Shown here: piece after piece, positions 11,801 through 21,207 of the stretch | How the letters are laid out: every line of letters starts with the position of its first letter | How positions within the stretch are numbered: the first letter of the stretch is position 1 | Source: Coenobita brevimanus | Taxonomy: Eukaryota > Arthropoda > Malacostraca > Decapoda > Coenobitidae | Direction of reading: 5' to 3' | Length of the DNA: 64,000 nt | Assembly (NCBI GenBank): GCA_032717465.1 | Contig: CM064732.1 | Coordinates: forward strand, 34,525,955-34,589,954 | Notes under the pieces: model-generated | Seen by the model: the letters and a program-made list of their open reading frames with translations, nothing else | Database searches by the model: none | What the model was told of the DNA's origin: nothing | Position numbers and translations under genes: made by a program

Positions 11801-12104
11801 CTACGACGGGTGCGTAGCACCCGTCTAGCAGCAAACTCTCATCCTTTTTCTGTCCAACTCTCTAATGCAAGAGTTAACCGTTACTCCCAGTCCTTCATTT
11901 ATGCAACAAGTCAGCTCTGGAACTGTCTCTCTCTGTATTTCCTGCTTCCTATGATATCCAGTCTTTCAAACGCAGTGTGTCCAGGCATCTCAAAATGATC
12001 GGATCTTGAATTTGGCAGTTGTTTGTATTTTGTTTTTCTCTTGGAAGGAACAGTTCCTGTGTACTCGTGGCGTTTGGTTCCTTGTTCCTAGCATAAAAAA
12101 AAAA
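8818..12104 (+). mobile_element. Jockey-like LINE inserted inside element A gag (near full length, decayed)
   Basis: The 5' end (ACCAGTCGAGCAGGGCAGTA) matches the start of the LINE at 57733, and the 3' end has the shared tail ...CCTAGCATAAAAAA with poly(A) at 12095-12104. So it is close to full length, about 3.3 kb. Coding remnants are an AP-endonuclease-like part (about 9130-9900), RT (10460-11333) with [19 protein letters not shown] and GVQQGSVLSPTLFLVF, and the C-terminal region (11513-11998). The catalytic box reads YTDD rather than YADD. Multiple frameshifts are present, for example near 10865 and 11285. No clear target duplication was found. Element A gag sequence on both sides shows it landed in that gene. 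Confidence 0.9.
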
Positions 12105-12107
12105 TAA

Positions 12108-12390
12108 TCATCTGCATAAACTGCAGCTTCATCGGCATTCTTAACTTTCTTAGTAGGAAAGGAAGTTCTTAAATCTGCATCAGTTTTATCAAGGAAGTTC
12201 TCGAGGATAACAAGTTCCTCAACCCCGTAATGCCTAATCACATCAATTGATGCCATGGGAGTTTTATGCCAAAACTCCTACTTCCATCAATTGAGGAGGG
12301 CCTGTAAAAACCTGGAGTTCTTCCTCCGCCCTGATTATGACGTACATGGCTTCAGGCCAATGAGAACTCACTTCTGACGTGGTGGAAGGG
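12108..12390 (-). pseudogene. Element A Gag capsid part with SCAN-like segment
   Basis: On the minus strand from 12256 the text includes EELVILENFLDKTDADLRTS and then NADEAAVYADDY, ending at the LINE poly(A). Element B Gag has the equivalent ILLEDFKRCISKYVSLYLDE...LSDAAVLADEY. Both look like the second half of a SCAN domain (pattern E-x2-VLEQFL...EEAV-x2-x-EDL). Upstream, about 12380-12264, a further frame (SHWPEAMYVIIRAEEELQVF) resembles the NWPKEYWPVLLQ region of element B Gag. Frames are broken between these parts. This fragment is the 5' continuation of the gag piece at 8812-8335. Confidence 0.7.
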
Positions 12391-12399
12391 AGGGTCGGA

Positions 12400-12660
12400 C
12401 CAACCTGGGCAGTGGGGGGGCACCCCGTCTCTGGGCTGAGTCGGTGCCACCCCCTACTCCACTCACTCATTCTCTCCTTGTCCCCCATCACCTTCCCACC
12501 CCTCCACGCACCTGCATCTCTCCTCCCACCACAATTTGTGTCCCGTCTCACACACTCTCACCCCTCCTCCCACCCTGCTAGCCTTGTGTCCCCTCCGAAC
12601 CCCACCCCATCCCTCCCTCCTTGTCCCTCACTGCCCTCCCACTCCCAACAGACTCCCTCA
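12400..12660. other. C-rich low-complexity stretch
   Basis: Strongly pyrimidine-rich, with repeated CTCCC and CCCTC words. It lies in the 5' part of element A and is not explained by the related element B. It could be expanded simple sequence or part of another insertion. I see no gene from here to 13363 except a (GA)n run. Confidence 0.6.
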
Positions 12661-13014
12661 CTTCATATTCTGGCCTGATGTACTATTACGGCCAGGAGTT
12701 CTTAGCCACACTCGTCCAGCCAACCCGTGTATGTGGCAGTGTCGCATTCACGAGCACAGAAGTTGCCTTAGATGCATTTCTGTCGAAAAATATCCCTTCA
12801 GCTTTGGGCTTGTGCTAATGGCTAAAGCAATAGTAATATTTACTTTGAAGGTTTGACTCTGATAACACGAATATACCATATATATTTAATAACTTGTTTC
12901 TCGTATGGAGCCAAGCAAGTGACAAATATGTATATTCTGTTCCACTCCACGACTTCCTGTAGGTTTGAACCAGCGAACACAGAGTGAAGAAGTTCGAAAC
13001 ATTAATTTGTTAAC

Positions 13015-13016
<2 letters not shown>

Positions 13017-13058
<42 letters not shown>
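13017..13058. repeat. (GA)n microsatellite
   Basis: Perfect GA run of about 42 bases. Confidence 0.97.
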
Positions 13059-13062
<4 letters not shown>

Positions 13063-13363
13063 CGGGTGCCTGTGAATTTTAGAGGAATGAGGTGGAGAAA
13101 TGAAGTGCTCAACACAGTTAAACAGGGATTTTTCCTTTCGTTTCGGTTGGCTTTCTCTGCCTGAATGACTAAATGAAGGTAAATTATGAAATATATTAAC
13201 TGGATGACGAAGTGGTAATAGGGTCTGGCTAATAGCTGTTTGGTCCAAGGTGTGCAGTGGTAAGCCTAATTCCAAGCAACGGTCACTGTTAAAAGGTGGA
13301 TATTTTAGGTCCCATTTATTTTAAATATTTCCATGTATGTTTACGTGTATGCCACTATGGACC

Positions 13364-14474
13364 GTCGTGTTTGAATGTGCACCAAATTGACTTTGTATTC
13401 CAACCAAAGCCCTCATTGTTTGTATGATACCGAATTATACAGATACATATTAAAGCAATGATATCTTTAATGATAAACATGTGCCTTTTAAACGATTAGA
13501 GATAAAAATGAAAGACATTGGTAACAAAGCTAAGTAAAGTCGTAATTGGACGCATACGGACAACAGTCAGCGACTGATTTATTTGTTTAAATTAATATAA
13601 ACACGTTTGACTTCGTTCACACTGCATGCGGTTTTATTATAGCGACAGAGTTCAACTATTATTTTCTTATGGGCATTGCTTTTATCTTACTTTCCTTACG
13701 TCCACCATTAACAAAAATTCGGTTCATTCAACACTGATGTAATTCATTATTTCCCAGTTCCTCTCAGTCGAGGGGACAGAGATATATTGTGCTTGAGGAG
13801 ACGGTGCATGGTGGCCAGGGATAGGGATGTATATCTGCCTGTCTGCATGTGTCTCTTATGGTACTTATGAAAATGTTCAGGAAAATCAAACACCAAACTT
13901 ACTAATGTAAGAAATAATTTTACTGAATCTGACTATGAATAAAAACAAATGCAGATTTTTCAAGCTGTTACCTATGAAGGTAATGAAAATGTGTATGTAC
14001 ACTATATACAGTATATACTGAGAATAGCAGGTATTGGCCAAGTGAGGTAGGTGTGTGTGTGTGTGCGTGTGTGTGCTTACACAAATCATAATTATTAGAA
14101 GATAAGCTAAGTGTATCTAGGGTAAGGTTGTATATTAGTAGATGAGGTAATGAAGGGCATGGTGTAAACTGTGGACTGTGACACCGTGTAGAAGTGGTGG
14201 GAAAAACATTCGAGCCTTCACAGGACCTCGGGACCGCATTGTTATGAACATCTGAACTCCCACCACAGTCGCTGAGTCCGTATGCGTCCAGTTGCGACTT
14301 TACTTAGTTTTGTTTCCAATGTCATTCATGTTTATCACTAATATTTTAAAAGGCACGTATTTATCATTCAAGGTATCATTGCTTTAATCTGTATCTGTAT
14401 AATCTGATATCTTACAAATAAATGAGGGCCTTGGCTGGAATACAAAATCAGTTTAGAGCACATTCAAACACAAC
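13364..14474. repeat. Inverted-repeat (foldback) structure, arms about 210 bp
   Basis: The left arm 13364-13575 is closely reverse-complementary to the right arm 14268-14474, at roughly 85 percent by eye. Matching blocks include the outer CATTCAAACAC, ATCATTGCTTTAAT, AAAAGGCAC and inner CCGTATGCGTCC. The spacer is about 690 bases, with a short GT run near 14051-14074 and no credible gene. It lies between the 5' LTR and gag of element A. Element B has nothing comparable there, so it is probably an inserted non-autonomous DNA element. I could not define target duplications. Confidence 0.85.
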
Positions 14475-14668
14475 AGAAATTGACCAATCACTGCCCGAAA
14501 GCATCGTGTAGTGTTACCAGATCCATCTGTCCTCAGCTGACAGAATCAGTGCGTCAGACTCCCTGGACCTGACTATAATTCTACCCGCCATGATGACACA
14601 CAACCACAATGACACAATACTAAACAAAATATCATGGTATTATCGTGGTGCGGTAACATTAATTTATA
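14475..14668 (-). other. Element A leader and possible gag start
   Basis: Lies between the 5' LTR and the foldback structure. On the minus strand it contains CATGATATTTTGTTTAG and then an ATGGCGGG, in a layout similar to element B (a GATATTTTG word shortly before ATGATGGC). A primer-binding site starting TGG directly after the LTR, as in B, is not recognisable and may have decayed. Confidence 0.4.
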
Positions 14669-15656
14669 TGTTATGAGATGGGAGTAGGCAACAGTAGATA
14701 ACTAGATTTGACTGTAAGAAAACTGAGAAAAAAATAATCAGTGAAAACGGAAATGATCAAATAATTAATGAAATTAATTAATGAAAATAAAAACATTAAC
14801 TCCAGTCTCGCAATGCAGGTCCAAAAGTAAATAAAATTAGTTAACATTAGCAAGGGCAAAATAAACACGATGAAAAATACTTAATATAATACAAGCTAGT
14901 AGTACTTATTAGATTTACAATAATATAACATAAAGAATGAGAAAAAAAGCCACCTGATAATACCCTGAATAATCACACCAAACTCTGGGAACAAACTTAT
15001 CAGACAAAGGAAATAAAATCATACAAGAGAAGTTAACTAAACTGCACACAATAATTGCCACAAATAATGATACTAATAATACAGTGACAATAACCTGTCA
15101 TTGGATGCTGAAACACAGGGAAAAGATGTTCAGAAATATATTCAGCCAAAATATTTCTTCTCTTCGCTTTCTTATCTCCAGGCCAAACACTTCCTCTTTT
15201 GACGCCAATCCCACAAAAACTCTCTCTACATCCAGAATTTCCCCCTTATATACCCTCCGGAAGTGTGCTCACATCAGCCCCCAGTTGCAGGCCAGACGAG
15301 AAATATACAGACTAGAGTTAAGCGAATTAATCTCTCCGCCATACTCCAAACGTTATAAATATCGTTGGTGAAAACAAATCTTTATGTCGCCAGTTCATGC
15401 TCCACCGGAAGTCTCTGATATTACAAACAATTTTAGTCACACCTACGCCGAGAGAGCAAACACAATTAACTAAGATTTTATAAATGTGTGTGTACTGACA
15501 TGCAGTAATATGATAGCCTGTGCACGTGAGTGGATGCTGGTATACTCACACAGAGCATCGAGGCACACACCTCTTCTGGCGACACGCACTGATTATACAC
15601 ACACATATAATATACACGATATATACAAAAAAATATGTAGACATTCTTACACACAT

Positions 15657-15660
<4 letters not shown>
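14669..15660 (-). repeat. 5' LTR of element A
   Basis: 992-bp LTR bounded by TGTTAT...ATAACA, an inverted hexamer, as expected for an LTR. It aligns with 3865-4940 in the same orientation. It abuts an (AT)n tract on its right, into which element B is inserted. An extra segment of about 70 bases at about 15310-15380 is absent from the other LTR. Confidence 0.85.

Positions 15661-15700
<40 letters not shown>
15661..15700. repeat. (AT)n tract, left flank of element B
   Basis: Perfect AT dinucleotide run of 40 bases between the LTR of element A and that of element B. A matching (AT)n run at 22009-22076 flanks the other side of element B, so B appears inserted in one AT microsatellite. Confidence 0.95.
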
Positions 15701-15704
<4 letters not shown>

Positions 15705-16491
15705 ACATAGCCTATGATTTCATCATCCTTTGTGTAATTTTAACGCACAGTATGCTGCATGTTTGATCACGAGCGTGTTCTGCCTCAGTCCCCCCTTTCT
15801 ACCGTTATAGTAGAGTAAGTCGTTCTCTCTATTGTCCAGAGCGGGATTGTCAACTCTATGTCCCCATGGCTTCATTTGCGCGTCCTTATTACAAGTTGTA
15901 TCAAGCTCTCCTGGCTCCTATATAATGAGCTCAGTCTCTGCATCATTGCCACTTAGATCTGCTCCTCATTTTGTTCACATCTCTGTCCTCCCCTGTACAG
16001 ATATTATTATTGTGAGTGCTCAAGAAGTCTCCAACCATCTAGAAGCTGTGTGTAATTTGAGTATAACTGTTGTTGCATTTTTTTCTTGTACTGTATAGCA
16101 TAAGTTTACTTTGTAGGCCTAGTGAGGTTTTTGTAATTCATGTAGGGTTCTTTATGTCAAGTCATTTTTGATAATAGTTTGTATCTGTAATTATTTATCT
16201 GGCATTCACTGAGTATTATCTGGTATCTCATTTTATCAGGGCTGACTTAGATAAATTTACTCTTGCTAATTTCGTGTTAATAGAGGCTATTGCAGTTAAC
16301 CATATATTTAACCTGTTTTTGCCATTACATTATCCTTATGAGTCCTGAATGTTTTGTTGTTAGTTTGTGCATTAAACTTTAACTTGTAATTTTACCTAAC
16401 TCTTTTGTTTTGAACCTGGAACTTTACGGGACAGTAGTGACTCTTAGTATTCTCACTTAAAGTGTACGTTATCTTTCTCTGTTCCGTAACA
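15701..16491 (+). repeat. 5' LTR of element B
   Basis: 791-bp LTR starting TGTTACATAG and ending CCGTAACA, with terminal inverted hexamers TGTTAC/GTAACA. A possible poly(A) signal ATTAAA lies at 16371-16376. Nearly identical to 21220-22008. A reading frame inside it (15832-16098) is also present in the other LTR but has no recognisable domain. Confidence 0.95.
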
Positions 16492-16515
16492 TAAATTTGG
16501 CGACCTCATATCAGG
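16492..16515 (+). promoter_or_regulatory. Putative tRNA primer-binding site of element B
   Basis: Six bases after the 5' LTR the sequence reads TGGCGACCTCATATCAGG (from 16498). A TGG start close to the LTR is typical of a site complementary to the CCA end of a tRNA. The matching tRNA was not identified. Confidence 0.6.
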
Positions 16516-16570
16516 ATATTCAGGATATTATCATAAGGATATTGTTTGATATTTTGTGACTGATATATTC

Positions 16571-17587
16571 ATGATGGCTACTATTTCTACACTTGATGAA
16601 GCCAAAGATTTTTTGTCAAATGTGCAAACACTGTGTGATATAGAAAACAGAACAAAGAATGAACTTAAGCTTGTTGCTCAACAATTGGGAATTGCAGTTC
16701 ACTCTCATCATTCTAAAGATCAAATTGTTGGCATGATTAATAAAAGCTTGTTTAATGTAACTCCTCCAAATGAGCAAACGCAGATTGAATTAGCTAAGTT
16801 ACAGCTAGCCCTGCAGGAGGCTAAGGCTAAGGAGGCGGAGTCTCGTGTGAAGGAAGCTGAATTTCAAGCACAGGCTAAGGAGGCTGAGTTTCACGCACAA
16901 GTTGAAATTGCTAGGATTCAGGCAGACCATGAGTATCGCATGAAACAAGGTGGAACTGGATCATCTAGCTCTGATGATTTTGATGTGGCTAAAAATGTTA
17001 AACTTGTCCCTCCTTTTAATGAATCTGATTTGACAAAGTATTTTCAGTTGTTTGAGAGGGTAGCTACAGGTTTTAATTGGCCTAAGGAGTATTGGCCAGT
17101 ACTCCTTCAAACTGTTCTCACCGGTAAAGCTCAAGTAACTTATGCATCTTTGCCTCAGGATCAATGTGATAATTATGATGTAGTTAAGAGCTTGATTCTC
17201 AAGGCCTATGAGCTTGTTCCTGAAGCCTATAGAGTAAAATTTAGGACAACTTACAAGCAAGATAAGCAATCCCATGTTGAGTATGCAAAAATCAAAGAAG
17301 ATTTGTTGGAGCAGTGGTTAAATTCTAAGAATGTGGATTCTGATTTTGGTAAATTTAAGCAGATGATTTTGCTGGAGGATTTCAAAAGGTGTATTAGTAA
17401 ATATGTAAGCCTATATCTTGATGAGAAAAGAATAGATAATTTGTCTGATGCTGCAGTTTTAGCTGATGAGTATGTTCTCACTCACAAGAGATATTCTAAA
17501 GAAAAAGGGAAAGCTGAGAGTACGTTGCCTCTACTCAGAGTACAGGTAACAGGAAAGAGAATAAAGATGATGTTTCTCAGGAAGTAA
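16571..17587 (+). CDS. gag: Element B Gag with coiled coil and SCAN-like capsid segment
   Basis: About 338 residues from the ATG at 16571, in a frame that is open upstream to a GTG at 16556. The N-terminus has a SAP-like stretch (LKLVAQQLGIAVHSHHSKDQ). A long heptad-rich helix follows (about residues 80-130, repeated KEAE/QA words), likely a coiled coil. The capsid part begins near DVAKNVKLVPPF. It includes NWPKEYWPVLLQTVLTGKAQ and a segment (ELVPEAYRVKF...LLEQWL...ILLEDF...AAVLADEY) that follows the SCAN domain pattern. Gag forms the virus-like particle. The frame ends at 17587, before the zinc knuckle, which lies in another frame. Either a programmed shift or a base error separates them. 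Confidence 0.85.
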   Translation: MMATISTLDEAKDFLSNVQTLCDIENRTKNELKLVAQQLGIAVHSHHSKDQIVGMINKSLFNVTPPNEQTQIELAKLQLALQEAKAKEAESRVKEAEFQAQAKEAEFHAQVEIARIQADHEYRMKQGGTGSSSSDDFDVAKNVKLVPPFNESDLTKYFQLFERVATGFNWPKEYWPVLLQTVLTGKAQVTYASLPQDQCDNYDVVKSLILKAYELVPEAYRVKFRTTYKQDKQSHVEYAKIKEDLLEQWLNSKNVDSDFGKFKQMILLEDFKRCISKYVSLYLDEKRIDNLSDAAVLADEYVLTHKRYSKEKGKAESTLPLLRVQVTGKRIKMMFLRK

Positions 17588-17901
17588 ATACCAGCTTCAC
17601 CTCTAGATTTCAGAAAAGTAAATGTACTTATTGTAGTAAGCTTGGTCATACTACGGAGAGATGTTTCAGGAGACAGCGTGATGTGAACAAAAAGGAGTCT
17701 TTAAATATTCAGTCAATTGGTCTAGTGTCCACTCTTGAGAGTTCCCAGAATTCTTTAACTGAGTTAACTGAACCTGCTTTGAGGGGTAACTTAAATTCTC
17801 ATGATGGAGCTCCTCTTTTGAGCAGTAACGTGGGTGACACTCTCAAGAGTTCATGTGCTAATTTCCTGTCTGATGGTTTTGTCAGTCCCTCTGGACAGTA
17901 A
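17588..17901 (+). CDS. Element B Gag nucleocapsid end, single CCHC knuckle
   Basis: In a frame shifted relative to the capsid part, the sequence encodes a basic stretch and CTYCSKLGHTTERC at 17623-17664, a C-x2-C-x4-H-x4-C zinc knuckle for RNA binding. It continues (MNKKESLNIQ...) as a serine-rich linker to a stop at 17901. The shift relative to 16571-17587 occurs near 17530-17590. Element A has the same single knuckle. This would be the Gag C-terminus leading into protease. Confidence 0.8.
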
Positions 17902-18721
17902 TGACAGGAAATCAGTTCAAATATATCGTGATACAGGTGCTTGCCAATCCCTTATGCTGACCAGTGTTCTAGGCTCTAATGTTAATTCCTCTGATGAAAC
18001 TGTAATCTTACAAGGTGTAGGGAATAATTACTTCTCTGTTCCTCTGTGCAGAGTGAATTTAGAGTCTGGTTTTGTTAATGGTTCTGTTATGGTTGGGTTG
18101 GTTGAGACACTCCCAATGTCAGGTGTAACTTTCTTACTTGGAAATGATATTGGTGGAAGTCAAGTGTGTCCAGCTCCTCAGTTGTCTAGTGAGCCAGTGG
18201 CTGCGTCCCAGGATTGTGATGTCCCTGATGTGTTCCCTGCATGTGCTGTCACTAGGGCTAAGTCTAAAGTTACTGGTGATTTAGAGGATAATGATGATGA
18301 TGATGTTATCCTAGCTGACACTTTTCTTGCTAATTTGGACCACTCACCAGATGAGGCAGTACCCCGTAGTGTTGATAATTTGTCTCGTCAAGAGTTGGTT
18401 GAGTTGCAGTTTGCTGACCCTGAGTTGAAAGGTCTAGCTAACTCTGCTTACAGTGAAGAAGAGTCAGCCGGTGCTTCTACTTGTTATTATGTAAAGTCAG
18501 GAGTACTTATGAGGAAGTGGAGACCCCCAACAGCAACAGCCGACTGTGAATGGGAGGTTGTACATCAAGTTGTCATCCCTCGTGTTTGTAGGCAGGATAT
18601 CATTAGAGTGGCTCATGATTCCAGTTTGGCAGGACACCTTGGAGTGAGGAAGACTGTGGCACGCATTTTTGAAACACTTCTACTGGCCAGGTATCTTCAG
18701 GGATGTTTCCTGGTATTGTAA
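17834..18721 (+). CDS. pol: Element B protease, linker and start of integrase
   Basis: This frame carries an aspartic protease (VQIYRDTGACQSLMLTSVLG, DTG triad; then LQGVGNNYFSVPLCRVNL and FLLGNDIGG, a flap-to-second-half region). A linker of low conservation follows, with FPACAVTRAKSK, matching element A. The integrase zinc module begins as RVAHDSSLAGHLGVRKTVAR. The frame breaks at about 18670; the Cys pair (CKSCHTCQ) is in another frame at about 18715-18740. There is no RT between protease and integrase. The family uses the protease to cut Gag-Pol and the zinc module to help integrase multimerise. Confidence 0.88.
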   Translation: MTLSRVHVLISCLMVLSVPLDSNDRKSVQIYRDTGACQSLMLTSVLGSNVNSSDETVILQGVGNNYFSVPLCRVNLESGFVNGSVMVGLVETLPMSGVTFLLGNDIGGSQVCPAPQLSSEPVAASQDCDVPDVFPACAVTRAKSKVTGDLEDNDDDDVILADTFLANLDHSPDEAVPRSVDNLSRQELVELQFADPELKGLANSAYSEEESAGASTCYYVKSGVLMRKWRPPTATADCEWEVVHQVVIPRVCRQDIIRVAHDSSLAGHLGVRKTVARIFETLLLARYLQGCFLVL

Positions 18722-18759
18722 GTCTTGTCACACCTGTCAAGTTGTGGGAAGTGTAATCA

Positions 18760-19254
18760 GACCGAAAAGGTTGCACCTCTAGTTCCCATTCCTCCTTTTT
18801 GCAGGCGCCTTTCACCCGTGTGTTGGTGGATATTGTGGGCCCTCTTCCTAAGACTTCTTCAGGATTTTCTTATGTGTTGACCATGATTGATATGGCTACT
18901 CGTTATCCTGAAGCCATTCCACTTAGAAACATCTCAGCAAAGAACGTGGTTAAGGAAATGCTAGGGTTCTTCACAAAGTTTGGTCTGCCCAAGGAGGTAC
19001 AGTCAGACCGAGGAAGTAATTTCATGTCAAATGTTTTCAAGCAGTCTCTGAAAGAGTTGGGCATCACCCAGATCACGTCTTCAGCTTACCATCCCCAGAC
19101 CCAAGGAGCGTTGGAGAGATATCATCAAACACTCAAATCGATGCTCAAGAAATACTGTTTGGAACATCAGAAAGACTGGGATAAAGGTCTTCCATTCGTT
19201 GTGTTTGCTGCAAGAGAATCTCCAAATGAATCAGTGGGCTTCTCACCTTTTTGA
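18760..19254 (+). CDS. Element B integrase core
   Basis: The frame encodes RVLVDIVGPLPKTSSGF (first Asp), MIDMATRYPEAIPLR, QSDRGSNFMSNVFKQ (second Asp) and GALERYHQTLKS (Glu). The last two acidic residues are separated by 35 residues, matching D,D(35)E of retroviral integrases. It ends at 19254 and the next frame (from 19199) continues the same protein with ELLFGHEVRGPLKLLKE, so a single-base shift lies near 19245-19255. The product would insert cDNA into host DNA. Confidence 0.93.
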   Translation, partial: DRKGCTSSSHSSFLQAPFTRVLVDIVGPLPKTSSGFSYVLTMIDMATRYPEAIPLRNISAKNVVKEMLGFFTKFGLPKEVQSDRGSNFMSNVFKQSLKELGITQITSSAYHPQTQGALERYHQTLKSMLKKYCLEHQKDWDKGLPFVVFAARESPNESVGFSPF

Positions 19255-20362
19255 ACTACTGTTTGGCCATGAAGTAAGAGGACCCCTTAAGTTACTCAAG
19301 GAATGCTGGCTGTCGGAGGAAGATGACGTCAACCTGCTGGAGTATGTGATGAAGTTCAAAGAACGGCTGTCCACTGCTTTACAGCTGGCGAGAGAGAATT
19401 TAGGAGCTGCTCAGGAGAAGATGAAGACTTGGTATGACAAGAAGTCCAGGTTACGCCACTTTCAGCCAGGAGATCAGGTTTTGATTCTGCTACCAGTTCA
19501 TGGGCAACCTCTTCAAGCCAAGTTTAGTGGCCCTTATTTCGTGGAGAAGAAACTCAGTGACGTCAACTATGTCATCGCCACGCCAGATCGTAGAAAGAGC
19601 AAGCAACTATGTCACATCAACATGCTAAAGTTATATCACAGGCGGGACGAAAATAATCCAGTCTGCACTGTAGCTGTTCCACCCGAGTCTGCAAGTGAAG
19701 CTCTCCGATGCAGTATGAGCCTGAGTGATAGTTTGGGGAAGAATCCTGATATCATGAATGATCTCCAGACTAAGCTTTCTCATCTACCTCCCAAGGAAAG
19801 GCAGGAGTTTTCGGCATTACTGCAGGAGTACCCGCAAGTGTTCCGTGCTACTCCAGGAAGAACCACTGTGTTGATGCATGATGTCGATGTTGGAGACGCA
19901 AAGCCAATTAAATTGCCTCCTTACCGTGTGAACCCAGTGAAAGTTCCTCTCATCCAGAAGGAGCTTGGCTACCTGTTGGACCACAAGATGATTGAGCCCT
20001 GTCAGAGCGAGTGGAGTTCTCCTGTCACTCTGGTCCCTAAGCCAGGTGGGTCACAGAGGCTTTGCATCGACTACAGACGTGTTAATCAGATAACTAAAAC
20101 AGACACTTACCCTCTCCCTCGTGTGGAAGATTGCATAGACAAGATCGGAAAGGCTAGGTACATAAGTAAGTTTGATTTGTTAAAGGGATACTGGCAAGTA
20201 CCTATGACTGAACGTGCTAGGGAGATCTCATGTTTTGTAACACTAGGAAAGGCTTTTTGCATGTTCTGTAATGCCGTATGGTATGAAGAATGCACCAGCC
20301 ACATTTCAGAAGCTCATGAATGTTGTAACAGAGGGTTTGGCAGGGTGTGTTGTTTATATTGA
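19255..20362 (+). CDS. Element B integrase C-terminus fused to RT N-terminal half
   Basis: This single open frame begins with the integrase C-terminal helices (ARENLGAAQEKMKTWYDKKS) and a GPY/F module (GQPLQAKFSGPYFVEKKLSD). It then runs without a stop into RT: LPPYRVNPVKVPLIQKELGY, WSSPVTLVPKPGG, RLCIDYRRVNQITKTDTYPL and ISKFDLLKGYWQVPMTE (first catalytic Asp). It proves that integrase is immediately upstream of RT, since both are in one frame. The frame is lost at about 20265, where the CNVMPYGM-type block passes into another frame. The same arrangement is seen in element A. Confidence 0.93.
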
Positions 20363-21158
20363 TGATGTATTAATCTTCAGTGACAACTGGAAAGATCACC
20401 TATGCCATGTCAGTAAATTTCTTGACCGTTTAGTTCATGCTAATCTTGTAGCTAATTTATCAAAGTGTGAGTTTGGTCAAGCTAAAGTTCAGTACCTTGG
20501 GTATGTAATTGGTGATGGACATGTTGCACCACCAGGAGCTAAGGTTCAGGTTATAAGTGATCTTCCCAGACCTAAAAGTAGGAAAGAGCTACAAAGATTT
20601 TTGGGAATGGTAGGTTACTACAGGAGATTTGTTCTTAACTTTTCTATTCTTGTATCACCACTTACAGACCTACTGAAAAAGGGAGTTAAATTTGTCTGGA
20701 CCGATAACTGTGAATCCTCTTTCAACAAACTTAAAGCTATTCTATTAAGTCAGCCAGTGCTCGCTACTCCAAATTTTGCTAAGCCTTTTAAGATGGCTGT
20801 TGATGCAAGTGATACAGGAGCTGGGGCTGTTTTGCTACAAGAGGATGATCAGGGTATTGAACAACCTGTATCTTATTACAGTAAGAAGTTCACTCCACCT
20901 CAAAAGAACTACTCAACTATTGAGAAAGAGCTTTTGGCGTTGATTTTGGGTTTACAGCATTTTTCATTTTATTTGTGTTCTGGTTTTGACCCCATAGTCA
21001 TTTATACCGATCATAACCCACTGAAATTCCTTAGTAAGTTTAAAGATAAAAATCAGAGATTGACAAGATGGAGTCTACTTCTTCAGGAGTATTCATTAGA
21101 CATACAACATGTCAAGGGGAAAGAAAATGTTATTGCAGATTGCTTATCTAGACTTTAG
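20271..21158 (+). CDS. Element B RT C-terminal half and RNase H
   Basis: Begins MPYGMKNAPATFQKLMNVVT and carries the catalytic box VVYIDDVLIFS (YIDD). The thumb and connection region follow (FLGMVGYYRRFVLNFSILV). RNase H has FKMAVDASDTGAGAVLLQED (Asp), YSTIEKELLALILGLQHF (Glu), IYTDHNPLKFLSKF (Asp) and ends VIADCLSRL, the usual ADxLSR close. It stops at 21158, only 50 bases before the polypurine tract, so no integrase or other gene follows. That confirms the order ending in RNase H. All catalytic residues that I can identify are intact. Confidence 0.94.
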   Translation: MPYGMKNAPATFQKLMNVVTEGLAGCVVYIDDVLIFSDNWKDHLCHVSKFLDRLVHANLVANLSKCEFGQAKVQYLGYVIGDGHVAPPGAKVQVISDLPRPKSRKELQRFLGMVGYYRRFVLNFSILVSPLTDLLKKGVKFVWTDNCESSFNKLKAILLSQPVLATPNFAKPFKMAVDASDTGAGAVLLQEDDQGIEQPVSYYSKKFTPPQKNYSTIEKELLALILGLQHFSFYLCSGFDPIVIYTDHNPLKFLSKFKDKNQRLTRWSLLLQEYSLDIQHVKGKENVIADCLSRL

Positions 21159-21207
21159 ACAGATTGTTTTAGAGTAATAAGAAATTTCCTTTGTAAATTT
21201 CTTTTTC

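Larger units (their letters stand above)
3865..15660 (-). mobile_element. Element A: old Gmr1-type Ty3/Gypsy retrotransposon with nested insertions
   Basis: Minus-strand LTR retrotransposon. The 5' LTR is at 14669-15660 and the 3' LTR at 3865-4940. The LTRs share long stretches but differ by many substitutions and indels, so the insertion is old. Coding remnants on the minus strand run Gag (12390 down to 12108, then 8812 down), protease (near 8300), integrase (7825-6923), GPY/F-like module (6901-6305) and RT-RNase H (6109-4990). Integrase therefore precedes RT, unlike canonical Gypsy. A full-length-like LINE (8818-12104) splits gag. A SINE lies in the 3' LTR, and a foldback structure occupies 13364-14474. 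Frames are broken throughout. Confidence 0.85.

Noticed and set aside
15832..16098. Open frame inside the LTR of element B, repeated at 21351-21689
   Set aside because: It is identical in both LTRs because the LTRs are duplicates. It has no recognised domain and LTRs rarely encode proteins.
17530..17600. Programmed ribosomal frameshift between Gag and nucleocapsid of element B
   Set aside because: No clear slippery heptamer was found, and similar breaks occur inside integrase and RT where programming makes no sense. A base error is more likely, though not proved.
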